Shown: piece by piece, positions 43,937 to 55,780 of the stretch | How positions within the stretch are numbered: position 1 is the stretch's first letter | How the letters are laid out: each line of letters begins with the position of its first letter | NCBI GenBank assembly: GCA_015680685.1 | Contig: MNCI01015606.1 | Span: 4,889-68,888, forward strand | Length of the DNA stretch: 64,000 bases | Direction of reading: 5' to 3' | Source of the DNA: Gnetum montanum | Taxonomy: Eukaryota > Streptophyta > Gnetopsida > Gnetales > Gnetaceae | Made by a program: the position numbers and the translations under genes | Notes under the pieces: model-generated | What the model was told of the DNA's origin: nothing | Seen by the model: only the letters and a program-made list of their open reading frames with translations | Database searches by the model: none

Positions 43937-45839
43937 AATGGGTAGGGAAGATATATTACTATATATAAACAAGACATTTAGCCAATATGAAACTTTCATA
44001 AAACTTAAAAAGAAAACTTTATAAATTAGTGTTACCCTAGTGATTTAGAGCTTTTAAAATTTAAGGAGTTTCTTATAAATTAAAACAGTTAAAATTGAAG
44101 CAATATTAAGATTATGTAAGTAATACCAAATGTTGGGTGTTTAATATTGGTTCATGGTTTATTGTTTATTCGAATCCACCGAAGAGATAAAACATGAAAC
44201 ATGTGTGTAAGAACTTTTATTTTACCAATGTTCTATGAATCACTTAAAAAATTCAAGTCTTCCAAATATACTTTAATGCTAATTAAACTTAAAATAAAAC
44301 TACCATTAAGAAAAAGATTTCAATTAAAAATGTGAATGCCCTATTTTTTAAAAAATAATTAGTGACGTGTTACCTTAGTCATAAGAGTCAAGGCATTGAA
44401 ACCCAAGTCACAGGTTTAATTTTAGCAGATAGCATTGAGTTATGGTTTAAAAAATTTTGTACAAAAGTATTCTAAAATTGATTCATTCAATTAAGCACTT
44501 AGCATTGCATCATTGTTGTCTTTGTTAAAAGCATTAATATGAAACTAAGTTATTACTTCCATTTTACTATGTCCATTAGAATCGCCAACATCAGCTTTTG
44601 GGAGACATGATAGATGAGTAAAAGCTTAAACTCTTTCGACTGGTTACATCCAGGCTCAAACCCAAGTCTTATGACTTGAGAAACAATTACCTTACCATCA
44701 CTCCAAGTGGTGGTCCCTTTTAGTGTAATTATTATTCCAAAAACATTATAAAGTAGATGCTCAATACCATTATAAATACCTTTACAAAGGCCTTAGTAAG
44801 AAGGATTAGTGTCAATTTGGCAACTTGTAAAACCATGCAAAATCTCATTACAAAAGAGGCATGAACAATAACAAATCAATGTGGCAAACATAGGAATGCT
44901 TGAATGGATGTTAAATGTTAGTAGAAGAGATAATTTGTACAATCGATACATTAGATAAAGTAGAACAAATAATTTGTACAATCTAGACGTTAGATAAAGT
45001 AGAAGAGATAATTTGTACAATACATAAATTAGATAACAACTCAAACTGATAAATCATAGGAATAGAGTCTTAGATGTTCCAAGCATATGCAAAGAAGATC
45101 ACATAACAAGGTTAGAAGGAAATAAACTTTAATACTAACCTATATCTAACCTTAAAGATGCAGTTATCACCTTAAAGATGCAGTTATCACTTAAAACTAT
45201 TATGGGATTTAGTAAATGCAAAATATGAGCAGCAAGTTATTGGAAAGTAACATGAAGCAAAATTAGCTAAAGTGATATTTGATTTGGAAGGACCGACGAA
45301 AACACCCACCCTTTCTGTAGTACACAACAAGCAAGGCAAGAGACGAACTAGAACTGAATTCTTAATAACATAGTTTTAGATTAAGCTTCTCATAATTTTT
45401 TTAACTTAAATTATAAGCTTCCTAAAATCTAGAGGGTAAGTAGATTTTTTTTGATGTCTTTGTAAATTCGATGGAATGTCCAAGACTAATAAAATATTAA
45501 TAAAAATTAGGTTCTATCTCAAACCTACTTGACAGACCTGATGTTTGTTTTGATCTCATCATTTATTCTTCTTTCAAATATAGTGCCTAATGAGCTAGCA
45601 AAAATACTATGAAATGGACATTCTGGCCATTCTCGAAACTCCTCGAATGGTGATTCTTACGGACGATTTCATGCTTCTGTTATTTGCAATAAAAAATCCA
45701 CGAAGCACAAATCCCTTTAAATCCATAAACAGCTGTGTTTTTATAATTTAGAAAAAAAAAACCAGCCCAATACAAAATGTCTAAAAAGAAGTTAGGCGGG
45801 ACAATAATGGGTTATTGATTATTTTCTAAAAACTTAAAC
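43937..45839. other. Unidentified AT-rich DNA
   Basis: No genes or element ends are recognised. Two small arrays occur: three units of about 41-50 bases around ATAATTTGTACAAT at 44930-45045, and a 21-base tandem pair (ACCTTAAAGATGCAGTTATC) at 45148-45190. Confidence 0.55.
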
Positions 45840-46393
45840 CAAAATTTCCAATAAGTTTAACAACAATGGTCTGCTGCTGTAAATTCCAAGTTGCAAGCCC
45901 CTGCCTATTTATTCTTAGACACTATTCAGCCAAATTTTATCAGAAACTAAGCTTTGGAAACCATCATAAACTTTATTGTCAGATACGTAAGCTACCCTTT
46001 ATATGGGTAAACCTTACCCATTCAATCATAAACTCTATTGTGCTGTATATATTAGCGAAAAAACATATGCCCATCCATATGGGTTATGTGTACATCAGAC
46101 CCTCTTATGCCATGTCCATGATGTTAAAACGATAGCATGCATGCTTTTCATTCTCTTAAGTTTGGTTAATTTAAATAGTGTTATTAAGTTTGGTTGGTTT
46201 AATTAGGGTTTCTAACTTTATGAAGATCTTTATGCCACATTTTTCACCATTTTGAAAAGGCCGCAGCCATGAGAGCAATATTCAAAGTTCTGCAGGATTT
46301 GAGTTAGGTTTTGTTTGGTTTGGGTATTTTGTTTAGTTTTTAGCAAATCCACAAAAAATTGTTTCTGTGGATTAGTCGGTTGTTTTTTCTTCA
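45840..46393. other. Unidentified DNA, partly related to 600-770
   Basis: The first 150 bases are the diverged relative of 600-770. A plus-strand open frame of 89 codons (45866-46135) has no recognisable motif, so I do not call it a gene. Confidence 0.4.
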
Positions 46394-46487
46394 GAAAAGG
46401 TCAACTGTATTAATTCTAGAAAAAATGCAGCTATACATCNGGAAAAGGTCAACTGTATTAATTCTAGAAAAAATGCAGCTATACATC
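46394..46487. other. Assembly join: duplicated 46 bases around one N
   Basis: 46394-46439 and 46442-46487 are identical and flank the single N at 46440 with GG between. This looks like two contig ends that overlap but were not merged, rather than a biological duplication. Confidence 0.85.
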
Positions 46488-47300
46488 TGTACAGCTCAAG
46501 CCAGAGCTGCTGGCCCCATGCCGCCCAAAGGTAGCACCCCAAAAACAAATCCCCAGGCCTGCCCTGCCACGGCAATCCCATGGTCGTCGGCCTACTCTAA
46601 AAGGGCCGTTATCTGGCGGACAACCACCCATCAAGAATTACAAATGAAACTAAGGCTGCCCTGGTCTAGCCTTTAGGTGATGTTGATTTTCCTGAACAAT
46701 CTGTCTGATGCCCGTCATGTGGTTCTGAAGGATGCCTGCAATCCAAACCAGCGGCTGGATGGACGGCTGGTTAGGGGAAGTGGATTGTTATCCTCTCGTG
46801 TTGCCACAGGTATGATCTTTTATTGTTGGCGTTGCCATATGAACCTCCTCATCAGACTCCTGCCTCTTTCGTTGGTGCTGCTGCCCCATGTTCGAAAACC
46901 AGCACCTAGAACCCGTGAGCTGTTGAAGGCCAGTCACAGGAGACTTGAGGTTGGTGTAAGGATTCATAGCGTGAGGTTCGGCTAGCAAGCACGGCCATGG
47001 GAGGGAGGGCCCTCTTTTTAAAGATACAGTCGTTCCTGGCCTTCCACAGAATCTAGAGTGCAGCCAGCGTCGGTGAGTTGCTGGAGAAATCTGGGGGTGA
47101 GAGGCCAGTCGTATGCCAGAAATTCCTAGTCACGTTGCACTCCTATATGAAGTGCCTTAATGTTTCTATGTGTTGGTTACACAGAGGGCATTTGGGAGTG
47201 ATTGGCAGGCCACGCGTCTGCAGCAAGGCCCGGATTAGTCGGTTGTTAGATGTTCAAGGGCAGTGGGCTTTTCAACAAGTTGTCCATTTTCTCTAAGTTT
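46488..47300 (-). pseudogene. LINE-like 3' fragment (zf-RVT and RNase H-like)
   Basis: Minus-strand translation contains RGLPITPKCPLCNQHIETLRHF followed by a cysteine and a tryptophan, the zinc-binding pattern (zf-RVT) downstream of plant LINE reverse transcriptases. The CPLC lies at about 47179-47190. Further left a glycine-rich segment near 46495-46590 resembles the start of a LINE RNase H. The region is GC-richer than its surroundings. Stops and frame changes abound. The reverse-transcriptase domain is not in view. Confidence 0.55.
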
Positions 47301-47664
47301 GGTCTATTGTACTTCCAAATCTACATAAAGTAGAACAATTTTTTTTATTTTTTATTTTTTTCTTTTGAGTTTTTGCCTGGGACAGGTTTTTTGTGTTTTC
47401 AGTGAGAATGAGGGACGGAGGAAAGAGGGGCCTGCTGAGCAGGGGCAGATCTCTGTGTTTTCCCAAGGCTAGGCAGATCCAAAAAACTCCTCACAATATA
47501 AAGAGTCTAAAGTTATATTTTCAGATAAATTTTCGGCCAACAGCATGAATAAATTCTATTACAAGATTTTGGTTTACATAATGTATTCATTTAGCAGCCA
47601 AAAAAAATTACAACCCCAAACAAACATACAAATATTTCATGGGAAAGCTCCAGACAGTTGAAAA
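47301..47664. other. No recognised feature
   Basis: T-rich run at 47339-47365 and otherwise unremarkable AT-rich DNA between the LINE fragment and the kinase pseudogene. The kinase open frame runs on to 47591 but without kinase similarity. Confidence 0.5.
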
Positions 47665-48750
47665 TCTGCTTAGCAGTCATAACATACTCAGGAGCTGCAT
47701 ATCCATAAGCACCCATTACTCGTTTGAAAACATGAGTTTGGTCACCTTTTGGTCCATCTTTTGCAAGCCCAAAATCAGACAACTTTGCAGTGAAATCCTG
47801 CAAGATACAAGATTAGAATAATTTAGCTAGCAATCTTTCAAAACAAATAAATTAAAATAAAATCCACATAGCAATCAACTTCTAACTCTAGCATAGCAGT
47901 GAAAATGATTCAGATCAGTTTTAACCACTAGCAAAGGTGTTCTATATATGATACTTACCATGTCCAACAAAATGTTAGTTGTTTTGAAGTCACATGTAGG
48001 AAAGCATGGCCTTTAGCTGCTCCAAGGACAATCTTCATTTAGCTGACCAAGGTATGAGAACGCAGTAGCAAATCATCAAATATCCTTAGGATCATTCAAT
48101 AAAGTGCATGCTTATGTACAAAATGGCTTTAAAATTGAAAAAATCCATATAGTTTATTGAAGCCATATCTTTCTTTAAAATGGAAAAGTTGAGTTTCTAA
48201 ACTTCCACAAGGCATATACTTATAAACAAGGAGCATATGTGCACCTTCATTGCAATAGCCTATGAGTTTCACCAAGAGTGGATGACTTAGTTGTCCCAGA
48301 AAAACAACTTCAGCCTGGATGGCACAAATCGACAGTTTAATTAAGTTCATTTTCAAATTCCAAAATCACATACTTTGAATGCTGAAAATTTAAATATTCC
48401 AACCCCCAAAATGTTATCAATGAAAATTACCAGCCTTTCTTTATGTCCTTGAAGGCCCTTAGGATTGAGAACTTTGACAGCCACTGGCATAGATTTTAAA
48501 TTTTCTCTAACATGCTCATCTAAATGACCCTTGTAGACAATCCCAAAACCTCCTTCTCCAATAACTTGATCATGTCGGAAATTTTTTGTACATTGACTTA
48601 GTTAACTATATGTGAATACAAGAGCAGTGCTATTTGAATTCTGGCTCAGAAGATTTACATCCCTGATAAAAGCATCCCCGTTGCTGAATTCTGAAGTAAT
48701 ACTAGAACAAGTTGAGCTTTGCTTTGTACGTGTCTAAGATGCAATTTGAA
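47665..48750 (-). pseudogene. RLCK-VII (PBL-type) protein kinase pseudogene
   Basis: Receptor-like cytoplasmic kinases of subfamily VII relay signals from surface receptors. Minus-strand exons show, in order, a serine-rich N-part (48610-48750), VFTYS and [14 protein letters not shown] with the glycine loop at 48542-48559, [11 protein letters not shown] with the ATP-binding lysine, [17 protein letters not shown] and [17 protein letters not shown] (48129-48330), MKIVLGAAKGHAFLH, DFKTTNILLD, and [16 protein letters not shown] with the APE motif (47665-47803). Introns have GT/AG ends, for example at about 47959. Damage: TAG at 48734-48736, TAA at 48602-48604, a one-base frameshift near 48040, loss of the bases for the residues before the catalytic aspartate near 47993, and no C-lobe after APEYVMT. 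It cannot encode an active kinase. Confidence 0.85.
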
Positions 48751-51061
48751 TTATTTTACATTCACCTATATCAAAAATGTAAGTGATTCAGCTCCATCTA
48801 GAATTATTTATTTTAAAATTTTACCAGATACTACAATACATGCTATTTTCATTTTTAAAGAAAGATAAAATCCCAGGCTAACAAAAATCAGATAGAAAAG
48901 ATGCAATATCAATCATTCTATCCGAAACACCAAAATAATGAAAATTTGGCAATGACATTAGAACATAAAAAACAAAATGGATTTCTCACAACTGAACACA
49001 ACATGCAAAGATTTTGGAAATTGAAAATGGAAAATTTTATTACGACCAAAGATTTTGATAGAAATTTTGATAGTTAGTTGTTTACCTAAGCTAGCCTGAA
49101 CGTACATTGTTCCTATTTCTCCATGTATGCCATATGTATGAAACTACAACCTTATGGTTATAGGCAGAGTGCTCCATGGAAGCAGACAACTGCTACACAG
49201 CATAGGATTTGGTCTTTATATTAACATGAGATTTGGATGGGAAGGCCCAAACAGATGGGACAAGTTCTGGAAGGTGATTACAATAGCTACATTCAATTCT
49301 TGAATGGAGCCCAAAATAAGAAAAACTAACAAAAATTCCACCTCTACGGCAAATCTAATATCCCGGCATAATACAAAATCTCATTCTATAATGCATCAAA
49401 GTATTTTTTGTAAATATAAAGCACAATCGAAACTCGTCTGCGATGTTGTTCCAGAAAAGCCATAAACTATGACCGTGCGATTTCAGGGTTTACTTAGTAA
49501 ACAAAGACACTGAAATATTAATAATTGCTAATGTGTTTTAGGTAATTTGAAGAATTTATCTGGATGTAACTATAGATTTATTGTTCTTTGTACAATTTTT
49601 TTTCCAACAAGTACGAAGCTCATCTCATGGACATGAACTCAGTTCAGTGGCACCCTCGTAAATTTGCTTATATTTGAATTTAGTATAACATATTTTCTCT
49701 CCTTAATGATTTAGGTGTCTTTTTTTAATTGCTATTTGTAGGATAATCAATGCTTATGCAAGTGACGATAGACTAGTCAAAGTTTAGAATTTTGGTAAAA
49801 TTCCGAGACACGTATACAAAGCACTATCACTACATGCACAAAATATTCAACTTGTTTTTATTGAGCTTAACGTAAGAACAAGGGTGTGTTCTGTATCTGA
49901 ATATACATATAAATGTTGACCATACAAATAGTGAAATACAAAACTGATTGCAGTATTGAGAAATATGAAGTTCTAATCTCGTTTATATATTGAAATAGTT
50001 GTATTGTAGTTTGGTAATCAATACAATCATGTTATAATGTTAGTTGCTAACTTCATTGAGGTACAATGTGACAAGCTAATTAATGTTACTCTGTATCTAT
50101 GATAACCAGAAAAGTTTAAACAAGAGTTGATATGATATAATTCAATAATTCTACCAAAATTCATAAGTTTCAAAAAATCAATAGATGAGCAACTTTCAAT
50201 GATGACTGAATGTTCAACAAATTAGTTCCCTCTTAACATACTACCTAAAAACATTAGGTGTGAAAATCTAAGATAAATTGGTTCTTCAGCAATAACATGG
50301 TGAACAAGTGGAGCATCCCTGTAAAAACAAGTAGGGTTACTTAAGCCATTGATAAAATAGTCAAATTCTTTAAATTTTAAAATTTTTCAGTTATATTGGT
50401 TCCATGTTGCTCAATAGTCTAGACATTAGATGCAGCCGTGGCCTATCAAGCATGGGTAAGCCTACTTGAGAATGAGGCATGAAAGGAAATGATAATGGTT
50501 ATTGTCATTTGCACTTGCATTAGAGAGGGAGTTTTGAGAAACTAATACAACTAACAAGAAATGAAGCGATAACACCGTTGCATACTTTTCAAAAATAGAA
50601 ATTTCTTAATATGCAACTTAATAACAAAAGTATTTTAAACCTAATATATGCATTATTGAATCACATTCACTTCCACATAACCATGACTAAGCCAACATAA
50701 CCATGACTAAGCCAACTTCAGAATCTATCATTTACAAATTACCATTTCATGCATTTAACAATTCTATTTTACCAACAGGAGGTAAGTTTAATAATATGAA
50801 CTCTAAGAGTTATTGAATCTTATTAAAACACAAAAATTGTAACTTGTTTCTGTTACATATAAATACAACCAAAGTTCATTTCTAAAATAGCTATCTTGCA
50901 AAATTGTTAGTATCTAAAGTTTAAATGTAAGAATAGTAAAGATTCTTGCATCAACATATGAAGATACATATAACAATTATGATTTCTACTGTGTCAATGT
51001 GTAGATCATAACCAAAATGCTTATAGATGCTGATCATTTATTTGTCTTAAACATAACAACA
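48751..51061. other. AT-rich DNA without recognised genes
   Basis: No coding region, element end or repeat array recognised. The part nearest the kinase may be its former 5' flank. A short repeat (CATAACCATGACTAAGCCAA twice) occurs at about 50678-50712. Confidence 0.5.
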
Positions 51062-51740
51062 CTAGCAAAAATTTATCAAAATTGTCAACATAGTAAATTG
51101 AAGAGACTGTAACAACATCAAATATGTCAAAGTTGTCAACATAGTAAAGTTGTCAACAGAATTTGTGGTAGAGGAATTTGGTCTTGATGAAGCTCTAATT
51201 CTACTAGCCTTTTCAGGACTTGTCCTAAAGAAAGGACATTTCTTCATTTGGCCCTTAGTGTTGCTGGTAGGATTCTCTATTTGATTGTTCACTACCCTTG
51301 TAGCTTTCCTCTATTGCAATTATGATGGCAACTCACCTTGCATAGCAGGTGGTGGCACTGGTGGTAAAGGATTTGAATTGTGATTTTAAAAATTATCTAC
51401 TTGTGGATGCACATATGAGTCTGACTTAGTCCTTCGTGGCATCAATCAATGGTATTCCGATGAATAATATTGTGGAGTTTGAACAGTTGCATTTACCAGT
51501 GAGACTGGATGTTGGACATATTATCAATAAGGACCAGGTTGTCGATATGGATACCATTGGCAACATTGTCAAACGTCAGCTCAAATCAGTTGGCCTTGTT
51601 AGGAGAAGTGTTTTTTGCTTATACACATTTGGATGCTAGACGTGGCAAACCTGGGCCATTTTGTCTAGTGATGAAGGCATGTTTTTGTATAGAAAAGTAT
51701 TGGCTACTGAAGCCTAACATTTTCTCATGGCACAGCTAAA
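51062..51740. other. Short unidentified open frames
   Basis: A minus frame (51062-51292) carries a serine/arginine/asparagine-rich segment and a plus frame (51436-51639) starts MASINGIPMNNIVEFEQLHL. Neither has a domain I recognise. Low-complexity composition on minus and lack of neighbours make both doubtful as genes. Confidence 0.25.
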
Positions 51741-51892
51741 TTTTGTATGTGATCTACCTGCATTTCTTTGTTTTAATTCTTAAATACAACCCCAAAGTCT
51801 CTATAAAAAGATAACTTAAATTTTCAACAGTTAATCTACAAGCTCATGTGCCAGACCTAGTGCTCAACACTAAATTTTATAAATGAAAACGT

Positions 51893-52265
51893 CAGAATCA
51901 GTGTGAGTTGGGAATAACTTAGTAAAAAACACATAAGTGGTTAAGCTAATCATGAACTTAGCTTGGAAATATGTGAATAAATATCAATCCTGGTTATTGT
52001 TCATTTACAATTCAGCATATCAGTTATTGCTTGACATGCTTTCTGCAGCAGTTCGTTAGCATTTTTATGTCCTACCAATGACTGCCACGTCAACATCCTT
52101 GTTCAAAGCTCTTACCCTGTCAGGTCATCCTTCCTAGCATATATTAGCAATAAATTGAAAGACTACTGAATCATTATTGATTTTTTAAAATTAAAAATAC
52201 AACATCAAACAATTGAAATAAGCACTAACACCTTCATTGAAACAACTGAAATATTAGCAAATGCT
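51893..52265. repeat. Direct copy of 1-385, next to MPC1 exon 2
   Basis: Near-identical to the window's first 385 bases. It starts near AGAATCAGTGTGA and ends at CAAATGC, 162 bases from MPC1 exon 2, in what should be MPC1 intron 2. Confidence 0.85.
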
Positions 52266-52426
52266 TGTCAAACCCTCGAAAAAAGTCCGAAAATTTCCGT
52301 AAAAAGAATATTTTAACTTAAATGGCTTAATCGAGCATCTAATCTCATAATGCTTAAAACTATAAAAACAAAGAAAAACTTTAAATTAGTGGCATACTAC
52401 AACACCAAAACGAGTACAACATTTAC

Positions 52427-52851
52427 CTGTCGTCATGTTCCCTGATATCATGTCAGGCGGTTTCTGCATATCAGCCAAACCCTGCAAACCATGCCATAAT
52501 CTCATGGTCAATTGCTCGATTTCCCCATTCGAAGAATCCAGCAATCCGCAGTAACATACTGAAATTTGAAAATATACAAATTGTTTATTCTTGGAATTAT
52601 GAAACTGAAACTTTATTGCATCAACAGACCCGCTGAATCTTTTGACAGTAGAAATGTATATCCGATGAGTTTTCAAAACATCCTTAAGAAAATTATATTC
52701 CACCAGGGGAAAAAAACTCAAGACGAAAAAAATAAAATAAGGAGAGAATGCTCACAGCAACTACGAAACCCCAATTGGCGACGGGGCCCCAAAAATGTGT
52801 GGTTTTAGGCCCAACGGGACTGTTCAAGAAAGCTTTAAAAGTTGCTGCCAT
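52427..52851 (-). CDS. MPC1: Mitochondrial pyruvate carrier 1, exons 1 and 2 (partial)
   Basis: MPC1 pairs with a second MPC subunit in the inner mitochondrial membrane to import pyruvate. Exon 1 (52756-52851) encodes 32 residues, MAATFKAFLNSPVGPKTTHF then WGPVANWGFVVA, typical of plant MPC1. It ends at a GTGAGC donor. Exon 2 (52427-52481) follows a TGCAG acceptor and encodes GLADMQKPPDMISGNMTT, ending in phase 1 at a GTAAAT donor. Both exons are free of damage and the phases join correctly. The remaining exons, which should encode the segment starting CVYSALFMRFAW in relatives, are not seen within the window to the left. They may lie beyond a very long intron or be lost. The open frames 52386-52721 and 52693-52902 each include one exon plus intron. 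Confidence 0.85.
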
Positions 52852-53073
52852 CTTCTCGCAAATTCTGTTACAAAATGACTGAATCAAATCGCGCAAAAGC
52901 ATAATATAAACACCAACGAAATGAGATTTTGATGTAGCACAACAAAGTCAGATGGAATCTACCTCCTTTGCTGCGAAAAAACTGTTGCCCTTGTTTGCAG
53001 TTTATCCGTCAGGATTGGAAGGAAATCAGAACTTCAATCGAATTTAGAAACGCACATTGACATACCGGATCGG
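52852..53073 (-). promoter_or_regulatory. MPC1 5' leader and proximal promoter region
   Basis: Sequence upstream of the MPC1 start codon. A TATAAAC word on the plus strand near 52904 is in the wrong direction, and no confident minus-strand TATA box stands out. The role is inferred only from position. Confidence 0.35.
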
Positions 53074-53579
53074 AAATGCAGTATATCATTTTACCACATG
53101 TATGGGCAAAGTACGATACGAATTTTATTTGATTTTTCTATGCGCTTTCAATTTCTGCTTTTATTGAAATTCAGAGTTTTAACATTTAAATGTTTTTGTT
53201 TGTTTGTTTTCGAGAGGTTAACGCGTGCTTTGTTTGGAACCAGGAGTTAGAAATTAAGAATCTTATTACTAGGTCATTGTTTTTTGAAAAAGAGTATTTA
53301 ATTGTATCTTTGCTTGAAACAAAATGCAGTATATCCTTTTACCAAATGTCTTGGGTAAGTATGATACAAATTTCATTTGATTTTTCTGTGCCCTTTCAAT
53401 TTCTACTTTCTATTAAAATTTGAAGTTTTAACATTTAAATGTTTTTATTTGTTTGTTTTTGAGAGGTTCAAGTGTGTTTTGTTTAGAACTTGGAATTTTG
53501 AATCAAGAGTCTTATTACTAGGTCAACACCTTATTGTTTTTTTTAAAAGAGTATTTAATTGTATCTTTGCTTGAAACAT
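53074..53579. repeat. Two-unit tandem duplication, 248 bases per unit
   Basis: Units start at AAATGCAGTATATC (53074 and 53322). They share TTTTAACATTTAAATGTTTTT, TTTGTTTGTTTT, GAGAGGTT and GAGTATTTAATTGTATC in the same order. The duplication lies in the MPC1 upstream region. Open frames inside it are chance. Confidence 0.85.
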
Positions 53580-53984
53580 GTCATCAAGTGATATAGTTGA
53601 CATGATACTTTGAAGTAATTATAAAACAATATAACAATTCCTTAATTGTGTTTCAAACTAGCACCCTCTTACCTAGCAAGACTATGAGCTAACCACTTAA
53701 GCTATCTATCACTAGCAATTGTACATTATAATAGAGGCGTCAAAATCCACAACTTTTTTTAACAATATTTACCACGAACATGTATAATCAAATTAGAACA
53801 TCATAACTCAAACATTCCCCACCAAATCGAACCCATGGAGCTTCCAAATCAAAAGTAATACCTCATTGTTATTTTTGTATGTTATAAGAATAGTATGTTG
53901 ATCAATAAAAGAGTGCCTTGAGGAGGGGTTGGAACCTAAAAAAATTTGATTCAATTTCAACCCAAGACATATAGCCAATATGAT
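53580..53984. other. No recognised feature
   Basis: AT-rich sequence between the tandem duplication and element E. A minus-strand open frame extends from 53808 into the LTR and has no motif. Confidence 0.5.
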
Positions 53985-54801
53985 TGATGAGCCACGATAT
54001 CGTGTATGCGATATCACATACGTGATATCACATCCACCACACGATATCGCGTCCTGCCTCATCTTCTATAAATAAGAGGCGACACCTTTGGTTCCAAGGT
54101 AGTTAGACTTAGACCCTTAGCTAGATTCTTGCAATTTTGTTATTCTAGAGTTAGAATTATTTCTATGTGCCCGCAATAGGAGCCATAGAGTGAACGGATC
54201 TTTATTCGAGCAATTTGTACCTGAGCACAATTTTGTGTACGGCAATAAAGACGAACTTTATGATAAAGATTATAGCATACAGATTAAGCTAATTAGTAAT
54301 TAATTATTTTTGAATGTTTAATGATTTCTTAGTTAATTAATCTCTCTCTTAACCTTCGACTCTCTTAGTTAAGTATACTCAGTACAACCGCTTGAAGCAT
54401 GCGTGTAGCGCTTGGTAACCTAGTAACGATTAGCGTTTGGTAATCCTAGCAGTGTTGCACTGGTTCAGGATGTGTACGACAAGTGGGAATCGATACTAGT
54501 GTTAGGAACATTTAGAAACTAGTTAATGAATAGTTAATGTAAGTTAGCCACTTAGTTCTCTCTCCCTCTCCTTTATTAGAAGAAGACATAAAAAATATAA
54601 AAGCTATAAAAATCATGTACCTCAAGCTTACTTAACCATACAACCATGACAATACAAGTAAGTTTGGGAAGACAACGATTGATTAACCCTGAGTGTTACA
54701 TTAAGGCATGTAAGCACTTAGTCCTTGGAGTTCAACCGGATCATGCGTGAAACGCTCGTATTCATATGGTTGAGTGTAGGGGTACCTCGCCACTCATCAC
54801 T
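53985..54801 (+). repeat. 5' LTR of element E
   Basis: TGATGAG to CTCATCA, 817 bases. Four GATATC palindromes cluster at about 53996-54052. TATAAATAA at 54067-54075. The end block GTGTAGGGGTACCTCGCC is conserved in all family LTRs. Confidence 0.9.
54067..54075 (+). promoter_or_regulatory. TATA box of element E 5' LTR
   Basis: TATAAATAA followed by GAGGCG, downstream of the GATATC cluster; same position in every LTR of this family in the window. Confidence 0.7.
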
Positions 54802-54802
54802 G

Positions 54803-54820
54803 GCACTGTTGTCGGGGACT
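54803..54820 (+). other. Primer-binding site of element E (tRNA-Asp type)
   Basis: TGGCACTGTTGTCGGGGA starts one base after the LTR. It matches the tRNA-Asp-complementary site of Athila-type elements except for C-to-T or G-to-A type changes. Confidence 0.8.
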
Positions 54821-55029
54821 TAGTTGTTTGTGCGCTGCGTAGAACATAGGAAATCATTCATATCATTGGAACGTTAGAACAAATCCTTACAGTTAATCAA
54901 AGAAAGATAACACAACGGTACATTGCACACCAAACAAGACAAGATATCTTCTTCTTTGCATTAGAGCACTTCACCACCTAGGACTAACATAAGAGGCAGT
55001 CGGCAGCATAATACACGTAACTAGGATCG

Positions 55030-55780
55030 GCCAGTTCCTCAACAGTTTCGTGTGGTATATATACTCATCTTGATGAGTATGTACCCGATTTCACCTTTAT
55101 TCTCCACGAAGAGAACAATTGCATTGGAAAGACTTGGAGGGTAACATAGTGTTGCCTCCAAACCAATCAGTTCCCAACATGCTCCTTCGTGCTCTCACAC
55201 AAATATGCATGCTACTTTTATACATAGAATACGTTGGATGCAATCATGACTCAAGGGACTATCATCCCATAGAAGCACAACGTCAAAGGGACTTGCGACA
55301 AGAGAGATACCATACATCCTCGAAAGGTAAATGGCCCCATGACGCTCTGCATGTTTTGAGCGAAATTGAGGATGGTGAACCTACTTCAGCAGGTTCCCCA
55401 CAAAGCGATGTTCCTCCTCCTGACATTGGTTAAGAGGTAGTATATCAAAACCTCCACTCTACTATTGACAACCTTGGTTCTGATACCCACGAACACGAAG
55501 TGTTCAATGAAGGAACACGAACACACGAAAGGACGAACATTTTGATCGTGATCACGACCGAGGCCGAGACCACCAAACAAAAGGTAGAAAACATCATCAT
55601 GGAAATGGTTCTCCTTCTTCTTCACCTTCATTGTCACCTTCACCCTCTCCTTCAGTGTTTGGATGCAGTCATAGAGAAACCAATCATGAGGATAAGGGAA
55701 AATGAAGTGAAAGACATCGATGAGACAGTCGAGAACAAAGACAAGGGCACTATGAGGAATCAAGGCATAGAAGATGGGTA
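55030..55780 (+). pseudogene. Element E gag, N-terminal part
   Basis: The frame at 55119-55433 has WKDLEGNIVLPPNQSVPNML, YHPIEAQRQRDLRQERYH and a proline-rich end. Upstream bases encode the DEYVPDFTFIL segment in another frame, so a frameshift lies near 55110. A second frame (55500-55814) is the histidine/leucine-rich linker that matches 33138-33359 of element A. The gag core that follows in A is missing here. Confidence 0.7.

Noticed and set aside
44930-45045. Possible CRISPR-like array
   Set aside because: Only about three degenerate units without unique spacers of even length, in a plant genome.
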